Shown: positions 18,142 through 27,764, counted from the stretch's first letter. The stretch is 64,000 nt of DNA from an uncultured Catenibacillus sp. (GCA_934339005.1 CAKRHR010000001.1:1-64000), one strand, 5' to 3'. Notes: a model not told the origin generated them from the letters alone. Translations and numbers: made by a program.

Positions 18142-20547
18142 TTGAAGTACAGTCAGATTATACGTTGCTGTTTTTCGACAAAAAAGACACAGACCATGCA
18201 TTTTCATCCGGATATCGAGATAATTTATGTGCTGGATGGCGCTGTGAAAGTTAATTTTGTTGATGCATCGTATACTTTAAATACAGAGGATTTCATCCTG
18301 ATTAATTCTAATGTCCGTCACGAATACATGGCAGACAAAGATTTACTTGTGGGCTGTCTGATGATTGATTACACGATGCTAAGTGAAATCTTTGATGGTG
18401 AACAGCTCTTTTTTTGGTGCAATTCTGCAGAATCTAATTCGTCTTTGTATGAGAAACTGCGCTATTCTATGCGCCAGATATTCAATCTCTATCAGCAGAT
18501 GGAGGGTCAGGCAGTTGCTTTAAAAAACAGTATTTATTATCAGTTGATTTATCAGTTGACATCTAATTTCCTTGTTAAAAAAGGTATGCAACAGTATGAC
18601 TCACTGCGTGGAATTAAGGATGAGCGGCTGGACAAGATTTTAAGTGTGATGATGTCCAGATACAATGAACCATTGACTCTCAAGGAACTTTCTGCAGAGT
18701 TGTATTTATCGAACGCGTATCTGTCAAAATATATTAAAAAACATTTTGGAATGAGCTTTTTGAAACTGCTTGGTAATATTCGTCTGGAATACGCGGTCAG
18801 TGATTTAATGTATACAGATAAAACGATTTTGAAGGTTGCGATGGACAACGGATTTCCGAACATGGCTTCTTTTAATCAGGTGTTTAAAGAAAGTTATTAC
18901 ATGACACCTGCGGAATATCGTGTGGAAATGCAGCAAAAAAATGAAGATACAGCGGCAAACGATACGGGTGAAAACAGTATTCAGGTGCTTGAGCGCGTCG
19001 AGCAATATCTGACATCAAATCTTGTACAGGCGCCGGAGGTGGCGGATTCATCGGTATCTGTGCTTATCGCTGATACGATGGCGGCAGAGCCAAATGTCCG
19101 GTACTGGCAGCGCATGATCAACATTGGTCCTGCGGTAAATCTGCTGCGTTATGATGTGCGGGCTCAGGTGCAGTTTTTAAAGGAAAAGTTGGATTTTGAA
19201 TATATGCGTATCTGGCAGATTTTTTCGGAGGAAATGCTGATACAGCTTGGCGAGCATAATGTAAAATACAATTTTATGCTGCTGGATCAGGTGTTGGATT
19301 TCCTTGTGAATCTGAAAATTAAGCCACATATTGAATTTGGTTTTAAGAAGCACACGTATTTTGAAAAAGTTGACCGCTCAATTTTAAAAATATACAAAGA
19401 CCATTCACTCATACGATTGATGCAAAATAAAGGATTCCTCGAAGATTTGATTAAACACTGGACGACAAGATACGGCACGGCAGAAGTGGGAACCTGGTAT
19501 ATTGAACTTGAGAAAAATTCAGTCATTCAGGAAGCTGTTTCTCTGGAACAGTATTTTGAAGTATTTGAAACAGTGTACACAATATTTAAAAATTATGCAC
19601 CGGGCATTCAGATTGGCGGTGCGGGATTTAGTTTAAATGTTATTGGAAAATCCTTTGAGGATATTTTGCGTCAGTGGAAAAAACGGAAATATCAGCCGGA
19701 TTTTGTTTCGATTTATTCTTATCCATATAATTATCAGAATAAAATCGTGGATGAGCAGCGCAATGAATATGCTTCCAATGAAAGTTATCTCGCAGACGTC
19801 ATTGATGAGGCTTATGCGCAGATGAAGATGGCAGGCATGACAGATATTCCACTGTTTGTGACGGAATGGAGCTCCACATTGTCAAACCGAAACTGTTTGA
19901 ATGACAGTTGCTACAAGAGTGCTTACATGGTCAAAAATATGATTGAAAATTATGGCAAAGTACCGGTGCTTGGTTACTGGGTGGCAACGGATATTTTTTC
20001 GGAGGGGATTGATTTAAACACATTTCTCTCTGGCGGCTGCGGTCTGATTACGCAAAATGATATTTGCAAACCGGCATATTTTGCGATGGAGTTCATGAAT
20101 CATCTAGAACCTTATATTATAGGGAAAAACGAAAATGCGATTGTTTCCTCCAGAAAAGATGGCGTCTTTTTTATTTGCTGCCATAATTATAAGCATTTAA
20201 ATTTCAGGTATTACTCCAGAAATGAAAATGAAATCGAAATCGAGAATCAGCAGCGTTATTTCAGTGATAATGAAAGCTTGCAGATGAGTTTTCGTATCAG
20301 ACATGTGAACCATGGCAAATATATTGTAAAGATATTTTTTATTGGCCCAACACACGGCAATGTGCAAAATGAGTGGAAGCAGCTTGGATATCTGGAATCG
20401 TTGTCAATTTATGAAACGGATTATTTGAAACGCCACTGTCAGCCGGAGTTATCGGTGTTTTATGTGGAAGCTAAGAATAACGAGCTTGTCATAGAAACAC
20501 ATATTGCGGCCCAGGAGATACAGGGGATTGTTGTGGCGGAAGTGTAG
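18142..20547 (+). CDS. AraC family regulator fused to a GH39-like domain
   Basis: An 801-residue protein. An N-terminal cupin (residues 1-90, CCFSTKKTQTMHFHPDIEII region) is followed by the AraC double HTH (about 165-260: ELSAELYLSNAYLSKYIKKHF ends with DNGFPNMASFNQVFKESYY, quoted only in part). The rest (about 295-800) resembles a GH39 beta-xylosidase barrel, with WYIELEKN near residue 452 (acid/base position) and FVTEWSS near 574 (nucleophile position). Translation probably starts at TTG 18142, because AGGAGG stands 8 nt before it. The barrel may serve as sugar sensor rather than enzyme. The next gene is a GPH sugar symporter, a likely target. Confidence 0.87.
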   Translation: MKYSQIIRCCFSTKKTQTMHFHPDIEIIYVLDGAVKVNFVDASYTLNTEDFILINSNVRHEYMADKDLLVGCLMIDYTMLSEIFDGEQLFFWCNSAESNSSLYEKLRYSMRQIFNLYQQMEGQAVALKNSIYYQLIYQLTSNFLVKKGMQQYDSLRGIKDERLDKILSVMMSRYNEPLTLKELSAELYLSNAYLSKYIKKHFGMSFLKLLGNIRLEYAVSDLMYTDKTILKVAMDNGFPNMASFNQVFKESYYMTPAEYRVEMQQKNEDTAANDTGENSIQVLERVEQYLTSNLVQAPEVADSSVSVLIADTMAAEPNVRYWQRMINIGPAVNLLRYDVRAQVQFLKEKLDFEYMRIWQIFSEEMLIQLGEHNVKYNFMLLDQVLDFLVNLKIKPHIEFGFKKHTYFEKVDRSILKIYKDHSLIRLMQNKGFLEDLIKHWTTRYGTAEVGTWYIELEKNSVIQEAVSLEQYFEVFETVYTIFKNYAPGIQIGGAGFSLNVIGKSFEDILRQWKKRKYQPDFVSIYSYPYNYQNKIVDEQRNEYASNESYLADVIDEAYAQMKMAGMTDIPLFVTEWSSTLSNRNCLNDSCYKSAYMVKNMIENYGKVPVLGYWVATDIFSEGIDLNTFLSGGCGLITQNDICKPAYFAMEFMNHLEPYIIGKNENAIVSSRKDGVFFICCHNYKHLNFRYYSRNENEIEIENQQRYFSDNESLQMSFRIRHVNHGKYIVKIFFIGPTHGNVQNEWKQLGYLESLSIYETDYLKRHCQPELSVFYVEAKNNELVIETHIAAQEIQGIVVAEV

Positions 20548-20732
20548 ATTATAAGAAAGACAAAAATTAAAATCGGAAAATTGTTCTTATTAAAAAATAA
20601 AATTATATTATTAAAAAAGAATAAAAATAATGCGTAAAAACATTACTTTTTCTGTTGGAACACCTTTGAAAAAATGATAATCTGGTTGGCAGAGCGCTAC
20701 GGTGTAAAGTATTTTTGAAGGAGAGGAAAAAG

Positions 20733-22124
20733 ATGAGTAACGCAGCAAAAGAAAAGACAAGCCCAAAACTTGCCGTCTGTTATAGTCTTGGTGAAGTTGG
20801 CTGTCAGATGAGCTGGTACATGATTAACAGTTATCTGACATTATTCTACACAGATGTTGTATCTTTATCAGCATTTGCCATTTCATTAATTATGATTATT
20901 GCACGAGTTTGGGATGCTATTAATGACCCTATGATGGGTAACATTGCAGACAAAACAAATTCAAGATGGGGTAAATTCAGACCGTATCTGTTTTTTGCAC
21001 CACCATTTCTTGCAATCTTTAACATTTTAACATTTACAGTATTCCCTGTAACAGGTGTACTTAAAGTGGTACTTTGCCTTGTATGTTATATCGGTGCAGG
21101 TATGGCTTATACAGCATGTTCTATTGCTTATCAGGCATTACAGAATGTTTGTGCCATTGATTCCCAGGTGCGTATGAACCTTGCAACAGCGCGTGGTATC
21201 GGTTCATCCGTCATCGGTATTATTCTTTCAGCATGTGCTATGCCAATGATTCTTCATTTCAGTGGTGCAGAAGTTGCAAACGCACATGGTTATTTTGTAA
21301 CAACTGTGATTTTATCACTGATTATGATTCCTGTATTCTGGCTGTGTGGCCTTGGATGTAAAGAAACTTACAGCAAACAGTTACACACAGATGCACCTCA
21401 CGAAAAGATGAGCTTTGGCAAGAGCCTTAAAGAAATTGTAAAAAATGATCAGCTCCTGATGGTTGTACTTTGTACAGTGCTTGGTACAATTTGTGTATCC
21501 GGTCGTATGGGCCTTCTGACATATTATATTATCTATGTTGTTGGTGATTTCACAGTCATTTCACTTGTATTTACAGTCATGACAATCGCCCAGCTTGTTG
21601 GTACATTGTTCGTACCATGGGGCACAAAAACATTTGGCAAGAAAAATTACCTTATTGCACTTCAGCTACTGATGTGTGTAGGCTTCGTATTAATGTTTAT
21701 CAACCCAACAAGTAATCTTGTTTACCTGCTTGGTGTATCCGCAATCTGTGGTCTTTGCAACAGTGTATCTTCTGTGTGCTACGGTCTTGTTTCTGACTCC
21801 ATCGAATACGGTGACTGGAAACTTGGCAGACGTCAGGAAGGTATCGCAGCTTCTATGTTAAGCTTCGGTGTTAAAGTTGCAACAGCTATCTGTGGTTCCG
21901 CAGGTGTTCTGCTTTTATCAGCAGTAGGTTATGTACCAAATGCAGAACAGACAGAAGCCGCAAGAACAGGTATCAACATGGTCGTAAACCTGCTTCCTGC
22001 AGTCCTTGGCGTGATTTCCATCATCCCAATGATCTTCTACAAACTGACACCAAAGAAAGTCGCAGAAATCAGAGCAGATTTAGATGCAGGCAAACGCCTT
22101 TGTGATAAGAAGAAAGAAAATTAA
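20733..22124 (+). CDS. GPH (glycoside-pentoside-hexuronide) family sugar:cation symporter
   Basis: A 463-residue, 12-helix MFS transporter of the MelB group. Family marks are YSLGEVGCQMSWYMINSYL at the N-terminus (quoted within the limit as GEVGCQMSWYMINSY), the cation-site-like NDPMMGNIADKTNSRWGK and the loop after helix 10 DSIEYGDWKLGRRQEG. It likely imports a xyloside, glucuronide or other glycoside with Na+ or H+. The ATG at 20733 has AGGAGAGG upstream; an in-frame TTG at 20715 precedes that site. It follows the AraC-GH39 gene on the same strand. Confidence 0.9.
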   Translation: MSNAAKEKTSPKLAVCYSLGEVGCQMSWYMINSYLTLFYTDVVSLSAFAISLIMIIARVWDAINDPMMGNIADKTNSRWGKFRPYLFFAPPFLAIFNILTFTVFPVTGVLKVVLCLVCYIGAGMAYTACSIAYQALQNVCAIDSQVRMNLATARGIGSSVIGIILSACAMPMILHFSGAEVANAHGYFVTTVILSLIMIPVFWLCGLGCKETYSKQLHTDAPHEKMSFGKSLKEIVKNDQLLMVVLCTVLGTICVSGRMGLLTYYIIYVVGDFTVISLVFTVMTIAQLVGTLFVPWGTKTFGKKNYLIALQLLMCVGFVLMFINPTSNLVYLLGVSAICGLCNSVSSVCYGLVSDSIEYGDWKLGRRQEGIAASMLSFGVKVATAICGSAGVLLLSAVGYVPNAEQTEAARTGINMVVNLLPAVLGVISIIPMIFYKLTPKKVAEIRADLDAGKRLCDKKKEN

Positions 22125-22142
22125 TATAAATAAATTTTGATA

Positions 22143-22192
22143 AAAGGGCATGAATCAGTATGTTAAAGATGTGTTGATTCGTGCCTTTTTTA
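22143..22192 (+). terminator. Terminator of the GPH symporter gene
   Basis: 15-nt arms, AAAGGGCATGAATCA (22143-22157) and 22175-22189, pair with two G-T wobbles and are followed by TT. Confidence 0.8.
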
Positions 22193-22391
22193 TAAATAAA
22201 TATCTGAAAACGATTTGTGAGTTGAAAATACAGGGCTGAGATGATATACTAAACACATATATATCTTTAGGGATATACTGCTAAGAATAGGTTTTGATAG
22301 TATATACTTAACAAAATTAGTATAGTAAGCCATTTAAATCAGCATCTTCAAATGCCAAAATGAGGCTTAAATTTAAGGAGGAATCAGTAAG

Positions 22392-23072
22392 ATGAATCAG
22401 TATAAACAGGAATTTATAGAATTTATGGTAGATAGTAAAGTACTTAAGTTTGGTGATTTTACATTAAAGAGTGGCAGAAAATCTCCATTTTTTATGAATG
22501 CAGGTGCATATGTGACAGGTTCTCAGTTAAAGAAGCTTGGTGAATACTATGCAAAAGCCATCCATGATACATATGGTGATGATTTTGATGTTTTATTCGG
22601 ACCTGCCTACAAGGGTATCCCACTGAGCGTTGTTACAGCGATTGCTTACAGCGAATTATATGGCAAAGAGATCCGTTACTGCTCAGACAGAAAAGAGGAA
22701 AAAGACCACGGTGCAGACAAAGGCAGTTTCCTTGGCAGCAAGCTTCAGGATGGCGACAGAGTTGTGATGATTGAAGACGTAACAACTTCCGGAAAATCCA
22801 TGGAAGAGACTGTACCAAAGGTACGCGGTGCAGCAGATGTTGAGATTGTTGGTCTGATGGTATCTTTAGACCGCATGGAAGTTGGCAAAGGCGGACAGAA
22901 GTGTGCACTGGATGAAGTTAAAGATTTATACGGCTTTGAAACAAGTGCGATTGTAACTATGGCTGAAGTGACAGAATATCTTTACAACCGTCCATACAAA
23001 GGTGAAATCATCATTGATGACACATTAAAAGCAGCCATCGATAAATATTATGAACAGTATGGGGTGAAATAG
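22392..23072 (+). CDS. pyrE: Orotate phosphoribosyltransferase
   Basis: A 226-residue enzyme joining orotate and PRPP to give OMP in pyrimidine synthesis. The N-terminal FTLKSGRKSPFFMNAG is the orotate-side signature, KEEKDHG is the mobile-loop region, and the PRPP loop is VVMIEDVTTSGKSMEE. Length is slightly above the usual 210. AAGGAGG lies 11 nt before the ATG, inside a palindromic CTTAAATTTAAG. The stop codon directly abuts the ATG of a small membrane protein. I find no PyrR-type attenuator in the leader. Confidence 0.95.
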   Translation: MNQYKQEFIEFMVDSKVLKFGDFTLKSGRKSPFFMNAGAYVTGSQLKKLGEYYAKAIHDTYGDDFDVLFGPAYKGIPLSVVTAIAYSELYGKEIRYCSDRKEEKDHGADKGSFLGSKLQDGDRVVMIEDVTTSGKSMEETVPKVRGAADVEIVGLMVSLDRMEVGKGGQKCALDEVKDLYGFETSAIVTMAEVTEYLYNRPYKGEIIIDDTLKAAIDKYYEQYGVK

Positions 23073-23252
23073 ATGAAAAACAGTACAGGTGGAATTTCAG
23101 TTCAGGAAAAACTTTATAAAACCATGAGAAATGCCGGCATCGGTAATCTTGTATTTGGCATTTTACTGATTGTGGTTGGCGTAAGCGCAGGCGTGCTTTC
23201 AATTGTGACAGGTGGCAAACTGCTTCGAAGCAAATCAAAAATTATTTTTTAA
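23073..23252 (+). CDS. Small single-span membrane protein downstream of pyrE
   Basis: A 59-residue reading frame that begins immediately after the pyrE stop codon (TAG-ATG, no gap) and ends 27 bp before a strong terminator. The protein starts MKNSTGGISVQEKLYKTMRN, has one membrane helix (about residues 24-46, NLVFGILLIVVGVSAG) and a basic tail LLRSKSKIIF. GGGGTG at the end of pyrE can serve as ribosome-binding site, so translation is coupled. The position between a stop codon and a terminator, together with the clear helix and basic tail, makes it a real gene in my judgement. Function unknown. Confidence 0.75.
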   Translation: MKNSTGGISVQEKLYKTMRNAGIGNLVFGILLIVVGVSAGVLSIVTGGKLLRSKSKIIF

Positions 23253-23279
23253 AGAATTGTACCCAACAGATGTTATTAT

Positions 23280-23335
23280 GCCGGGATTTTTACTGTGAGA
23301 TAAAAAGATTTACAGAAGGAAATCCCGGCTTTTTT
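23280..23335 (+). terminator. Terminator of the pyrE unit
   Basis: Perfect 10-nt GC-rich arms, GCCGGGATTT (23280-23289) and its complement (23320-23329), then a run of T. Confidence 0.88.
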
Positions 23336-23407
23336 CATAGAAGCAACCTAAAATTAAAGTAATAGAAAAATAGAGAGAACAAAAAGAAAGGATTTTACAA
23401 CATCAGA

Positions 23408-25492
23408 ATGAGTTATAAAGACATTTTAAAAGAAAATAATGACAGTGTCAGTGAACGTTATGCACTGGCGATAGAGCGTATCCGGGAGATACCAAAGGAG
23501 CATACAGCAGCAGAAGCATTTCAGGATTACTTTAAAAAGACAGCACAGTTTATTTTGCTTGTGGATGAAGTTGCAGGTTATGTGGATAATGACGCTTATG
23601 CAGATTTTCCGGTGGACAAACTTCAAAATTATAATGAAAAATTATATGAAGACGTCATTCCGGCAAATTATGACACAAGCTATGCCAATCCAGCCTATGC
23701 CGCAGCACAGTTTGGCAAAGAGATGGGACAGCTTTTATCCTTTCTTTATACAGAGCTTCGCGGCATGATTCCATATGCTCATGAGAGCCGTAAGTTTGAT
23801 ATGACCATCTGCATGGAATTATTTTTAGAGGTTTACAATGCCTTTGAGGATGAAGAACTGCCGACAGCTAAATCCATTAAAGAGATGATTTACTGGTTTG
23901 TCAGTGATTACTGTGATGTGACATTGGAGGATATGATTTGTACAGTGTACAATCCGGAGATGGATTTTATCACAGATATTGTGATGCACGCAGATTTTTC
24001 AAATGATGCCTATCTGTACCAGTATGGTGAATATATCGGTGAACTTGAACTGGCAGCCGCACATTATCTCAACCATGAAAAATCTCAGGAAGACATTGAT
24101 GCGATGGCAAAGACGATGGTTGAAGGCTATATCCGTGGATTTAATACACTTGGTATTGACCGCAGTACGAAAAAGACTGTCAATCTGCGATTTAATATCG
24201 GTTTTGAACGTATGATGCGCTCAGTGATTTTACAGTTTGAAGGTTATGGCTTAAAACCAGTTATCTGGCGTTCCGGTATGAATGCTGTGTCACGAAAAGG
24301 CGGAAAGACAGGTGTTGTATCTACAGGACCAAACCACCAGTATGATTTTGACCATCGTTTTGACCAGGCATTATTCTTAGACAAAGCGTATGTGCAGCGT
24401 CGCCTGTCTGTGCTTCAGATTGCCTGCGAAAAATACAAAACGCAGATGGATGCCTATGCAGGCCCTGCACTTGTAGAAGTTTTTGGTGAGCAGCCATTTG
24501 AGCCGATACAAAAAGACGAAGCCTTTGCACTGGATGAAAAACAGCAGGAGCTGCGCATCCAGTTAATGACACAGGAATCTTTATTATATAAGAAATATAT
24601 TGATTTTGCTTCTGTCAGCTTTACGATTATTGCTTATCCGCTGCCTGGCACAGCCCAGTTAAAAGCGCAGTACAATGAAATCTTTGACGGCATTGTGCGC
24701 ATTAATACATTAAATAATGCTGCTTATCAGGCAGTACAGCAAAAAATCATCCAGACACTGGATGCCTGCGACTACGTGCATGTCCTTGGAAATAACGGCA
24801 ATAAGACAGACTTAAAAGTGGCATTGTGTGATTTGGAGGATGTCAGCAAACAGACACGTTTTGAAAACTGTACTGCAGACGTTAATATTCCTCTTGGCGA
24901 GGTTTTCACATCACCAAAGCTTTGGGGCACAGACGGCATTTTGCATGTAACAAAGGTTTATTTAAATGGTCTTTTATTTAAAAATCTGGAAATCCATTTT
25001 AAAGACGGCATGATTACAGAGTATAACTGTGATAACTTTGACAGTGATGAGAAAAATAAAAAATATATCAAAGACAATATTTTAATGAATCATCCGACAC
25101 TGCCGATGGGCGAATTTGCGATTGGTACGAATACGACTGCCTATGTTTTTGCAGAAAAATACGAAATCAATCAGCTTATGCCGATTCTGATTGCAGAAAA
25201 GATGGGACCTCATTTTGCTGTTGGTGATACATGCTATTCCAACAGTGAGGACCGGGCGGTATTTAATCCGGACGGCAGAGAGATTATTGCCAGGGAAAAT
25301 GATTTTTCACTCAAACGTCACGAACATCCGGAGGAGGCTTATTTTAACTGCCACACAGATATTACGATTCCTTATAATGAGCTTGGACATCTGTGTGCAG
25401 TCAGCGTCAATGGGCAGGACGTGGACATTATCAGAAATGGCCGATTTGTGCTTGAAGGCTGTGAGATGCTCAATGAAGCTTTTGAAGCATAA
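23408..25492 (+). CDS. M29 family aminopeptidase with a long extra N-terminal region
   Basis: A 694-residue protein whose C-terminal ~390 residues match aminopeptidase T/AmpS (M29), cytosolic dizinc exopeptidases. The metal-site motifs are present: GEVF (E498), GEFAIGTN (E569), MGPHFAVGDTCY (H602, Y610) and CHTDITIP (H649, D651). M29 enzymes are normally about 400 residues; here about 300 residues of acidic, helical sequence precede the domain without a motif I recognise and without signal peptide. AAAGAAAGG stands upstream of the ATG. It is a single gene between a terminator and the purE promoter. Confidence 0.82.
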   Translation: MSYKDILKENNDSVSERYALAIERIREIPKEHTAAEAFQDYFKKTAQFILLVDEVAGYVDNDAYADFPVDKLQNYNEKLYEDVIPANYDTSYANPAYAAAQFGKEMGQLLSFLYTELRGMIPYAHESRKFDMTICMELFLEVYNAFEDEELPTAKSIKEMIYWFVSDYCDVTLEDMICTVYNPEMDFITDIVMHADFSNDAYLYQYGEYIGELELAAAHYLNHEKSQEDIDAMAKTMVEGYIRGFNTLGIDRSTKKTVNLRFNIGFERMMRSVILQFEGYGLKPVIWRSGMNAVSRKGGKTGVVSTGPNHQYDFDHRFDQALFLDKAYVQRRLSVLQIACEKYKTQMDAYAGPALVEVFGEQPFEPIQKDEAFALDEKQQELRIQLMTQESLLYKKYIDFASVSFTIIAYPLPGTAQLKAQYNEIFDGIVRINTLNNAAYQAVQQKIIQTLDACDYVHVLGNNGNKTDLKVALCDLEDVSKQTRFENCTADVNIPLGEVFTSPKLWGTDGILHVTKVYLNGLLFKNLEIHFKDGMITEYNCDNFDSDEKNKKYIKDNILMNHPTLPMGEFAIGTNTTAYVFAEKYEINQLMPILIAEKMGPHFAVGDTCYSNSEDRAVFNPDGREIIARENDFSLKRHEHPEEAYFNCHTDITIPYNELGHLCAVSVNGQDVDIIRNGRFVLEGCEMLNEAFEA

Positions 25493-25542
25493 AATATATA
25501 ATGTTATTAGATAAACTGTTTAAACACCTGCAAATCATTAGT

Positions 25543-25571
25543 TTGACTTATAATTAACCATAAGATATTAT
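25543..25571 (+). promoter_or_regulatory. Promoter of the purine operon
   Basis: TTGACT (25543-25548), 17-nt spacer, TATTAT (25566-25571). The resulting leader is about 170 nt before purE and can form a hairpin CGGATATC/GATGTCCG around 25640-25675. I do not see the conserved core of a purine riboswitch. Confidence 0.65.
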
Positions 25572-25750
25572 CAAGCAAAGACTATTGACGCAGGACGTAG
25601 TGACAGTTACAATAAAAACATAAGAAAATCATTCATTTCGGATATCAAAATATTATAAATTCAGATGTCCGGTAGAAATGTGAAAAATGAAAAACAAAAA
25701 TTGTATGCCAGATCAGGCAAAGGCATTAAGAGAAATGGAGGATACAAAAG

Positions 25751-26269
25751 ATGAGCGGTAAAGTTGGTATTGTAATGGGCAGCGATTCAGATATGGCAGT
25801 GATGAGCAAAGCTGCAGATATTCTTGAGGAGCTTGGTATTGACTACGAGATGACAATTATTTCAGCACATCGTGAACCGGATGTATTTTTTGAATATGCA
25901 AAGACAGCAGAAAGTAAAGGGTTCAAAGTGATTATCGCAGGTGCAGGTATGGCAGCACATCTTCCGGGCATGTGCGCAGCGATTTTCCCTATGCCAGTTA
26001 TCGGTATTCCGATGCATACAACATCCCTTGGCGGCAGAGATTCTCTGTATTCTATCGTACAGATGCCTTCAGGCATTCCTGTAGCAACAGTAGCCATCAA
26101 CGGTGGTGCCAATGCCGGACTGCTTGCTGCAAAGATTCTTGCAACAAGCGATGAAGCACTGCTTGGCAGATTAAAAGCTTACTCAGAAAAATTGAAAAAC
26201 CAGGTTGTTGCAAAGGATGCCAAACTTCAGGAGATTGGCTACAAAGCATATATGGAACAGAAAAAATAA
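25751..26269 (+). CDS. purE: N5-carboxyaminoimidazole ribonucleotide mutase (PurE)
   Basis: A 172-residue class I-like PurE that moves the carboxylate of N5-CAIR to give CAIR. The signatures VGIVMGSDSDMAVM (substrate loop), SAHREPD (catalytic His) and AGAGMAAHLPGMCAA are intact. No purK follows, so N5-CAIR must come from a gene elsewhere. It is the first gene of purE-F-M-N-D, with GGAGG 12 nt before the ATG. Confidence 0.95.
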   Translation: MSGKVGIVMGSDSDMAVMSKAADILEELGIDYEMTIISAHREPDVFFEYAKTAESKGFKVIIAGAGMAAHLPGMCAAIFPMPVIGIPMHTTSLGGRDSLYSIVQMPSGIPVATVAINGGANAGLLAAKILATSDEALLGRLKAYSEKLKNQVVAKDAKLQEIGYKAYMEQKK

Positions 26270-26292
26270 GCAACCGATTGGGAGATGGATGC

Positions 26293-27660
26293 ATGAACGA
26301 TAAAATAATGGACAGATGCGGTTTGTTCGGTCTGTACAACAATGACAATTTTGATACATCCAGAATTGTATATTACGGATTGTTTTCATTGCAGCACAGA
26401 GGTGTTGAAGCAGCAGGTATCTGTGTGAATAATGGCACAAAATTCCAGTACAAGAGGGATGCAGGACTTGTCATTGATGTATTTGATGAAACTGCACTTG
26501 AAAAATTACAGGGACACATGGGTATTGGCCATGTCCTTCGTTATCCGGGACAGGATGCCGTGGAAAATGCTCAGCCAATTGTCATTCGATATACAAAAGG
26601 CCAGATGGCAGTTGCATTAAACGGTAATCTGACAAATGTTGAAGAACTTCGTAAAGAACTTGAACTTCAGGGCGCAGTATTCCAGACAATGGAGGCGGCG
26701 GAAGTGATTTCCGTGCTGATTTCAAGATCAAGAAATAAATTTAAGACGATTGAAGACGCGATTGCTGATGTGATGCCAAGATTAAAGGGTGGTTATGCAT
26801 TGCTTGTCATGACACCGCGCAAAATTATCGGTGTGCGCGATCCACTTGGTATTCGTCCGCTGGCACTTGGTAAAAAGCAGAATTCCTGGTTCTTATCATC
26901 TGAAACATGCGCATTTAATGAACTGGACGTTGACTTTGAACGCGAAGTATGTCCAGGCGAGATTGTCATTATTAATAAAGATGGCGTATCAAGTAAGATG
27001 ACAGAAAATGTACCTGAGAAAGGTGCATTGTGCATGTTTGAATATGTATATCATTCAAGACCGGACAGTGTCCTTGGCGGCATCGAGGTCTTTAAAGCCA
27101 GATATAACATGGGTAAAGAGCTTGCAGCCATTGACCCGGTGGATGCAGATGCGGTTGTATGGATTCCGGATTCAGGTCTGGCCGCAGCCAAAGGTTATGC
27201 AGAAACAAGACGTTTACCGCTTGCAGATGCATTCCTTAAGAACAGATACTATTGCAACAAACTTGTATTGCCGGATGCAGAAATGTTTGCCAGAGGCATT
27301 AATATGAAATTATCTGCGATTAAAAGTCAGGTTGAGGGCAAACGCGTCATTGTAGTGGATGATTCTATGATTAACGGTACAACAGCAGGGATTTTTGTAG
27401 CTGCACTCAAGACTGCAGGTGCGAAAGAAGTACATTTACGTATTGCATCGCCGCAGGTAAAATACCTTTGTCTGTATGGTGCATCAACGCCTGACAGAAA
27501 AGCACCGTCTGCAGCAAACTGTACGGCAGAAGATATCTGTCAGAAGACCGGTGCAGATTCTGTGGCATTTATGACACTGGAAGCGATGGAACGCGCATGT
27601 AAAGGCACTCAGACAGGATTTTGTACAGCTTGCTTTAATGGCGTTTACCCTGTAAAGTAA
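26293..27660 (+). CDS. purF: Amidophosphoribosyltransferase, divergent PRPP loop
   Basis: A 455-residue enzyme making phosphoribosylamine from PRPP and glutamine, the first purine step. The N-terminal nucleophile is C9 in DRCGLFG, so a short propeptide must be removed. Cysteines fit the Fe-S type (LCMFEYVYHSRPDS and the end FCTACFNGVYP). Unusual: the PRPP loop reads VDDSMINGTTAG where the family has DDSIVRGTTS, and NRYYCNKL replaces NRYVGRTF, so two normally conserved arginines are missing. The ATG at 26293 has GGGAG 8 nt upstream. Confidence 0.88.
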   Translation: MNDKIMDRCGLFGLYNNDNFDTSRIVYYGLFSLQHRGVEAAGICVNNGTKFQYKRDAGLVIDVFDETALEKLQGHMGIGHVLRYPGQDAVENAQPIVIRYTKGQMAVALNGNLTNVEELRKELELQGAVFQTMEAAEVISVLISRSRNKFKTIEDAIADVMPRLKGGYALLVMTPRKIIGVRDPLGIRPLALGKKQNSWFLSSETCAFNELDVDFEREVCPGEIVIINKDGVSSKMTENVPEKGALCMFEYVYHSRPDSVLGGIEVFKARYNMGKELAAIDPVDADAVVWIPDSGLAAAKGYAETRRLPLADAFLKNRYYCNKLVLPDAEMFARGINMKLSAIKSQVEGKRVIVVDDSMINGTTAGIFVAALKTAGAKEVHLRIASPQVKYLCLYGASTPDRKAPSAANCTAEDICQKTGADSVAFMTLEAMERACKGTQTGFCTACFNGVYPVK

Positions 27661-27764
27661 AATTGTACTTATAATAAAAGTAAAGTTATATGATGTAAGT
27701 GTCTGAAAACTAAAGATAAAGACAAAGATACATGAAAACATATGAAACGTATGGAGGAAAAAAG

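Noticed and set aside
25572..25750. Purine riboswitch in the purE leader
   Set aside because: The conserved junction and loop sequences of the purine aptamer are not found.
25687..25761. 24-codon frame overlapping the purE start, considered as a leader peptide
   Set aside because: No ribosome-binding site and no codon bias linked to purines; overlap may be chance.
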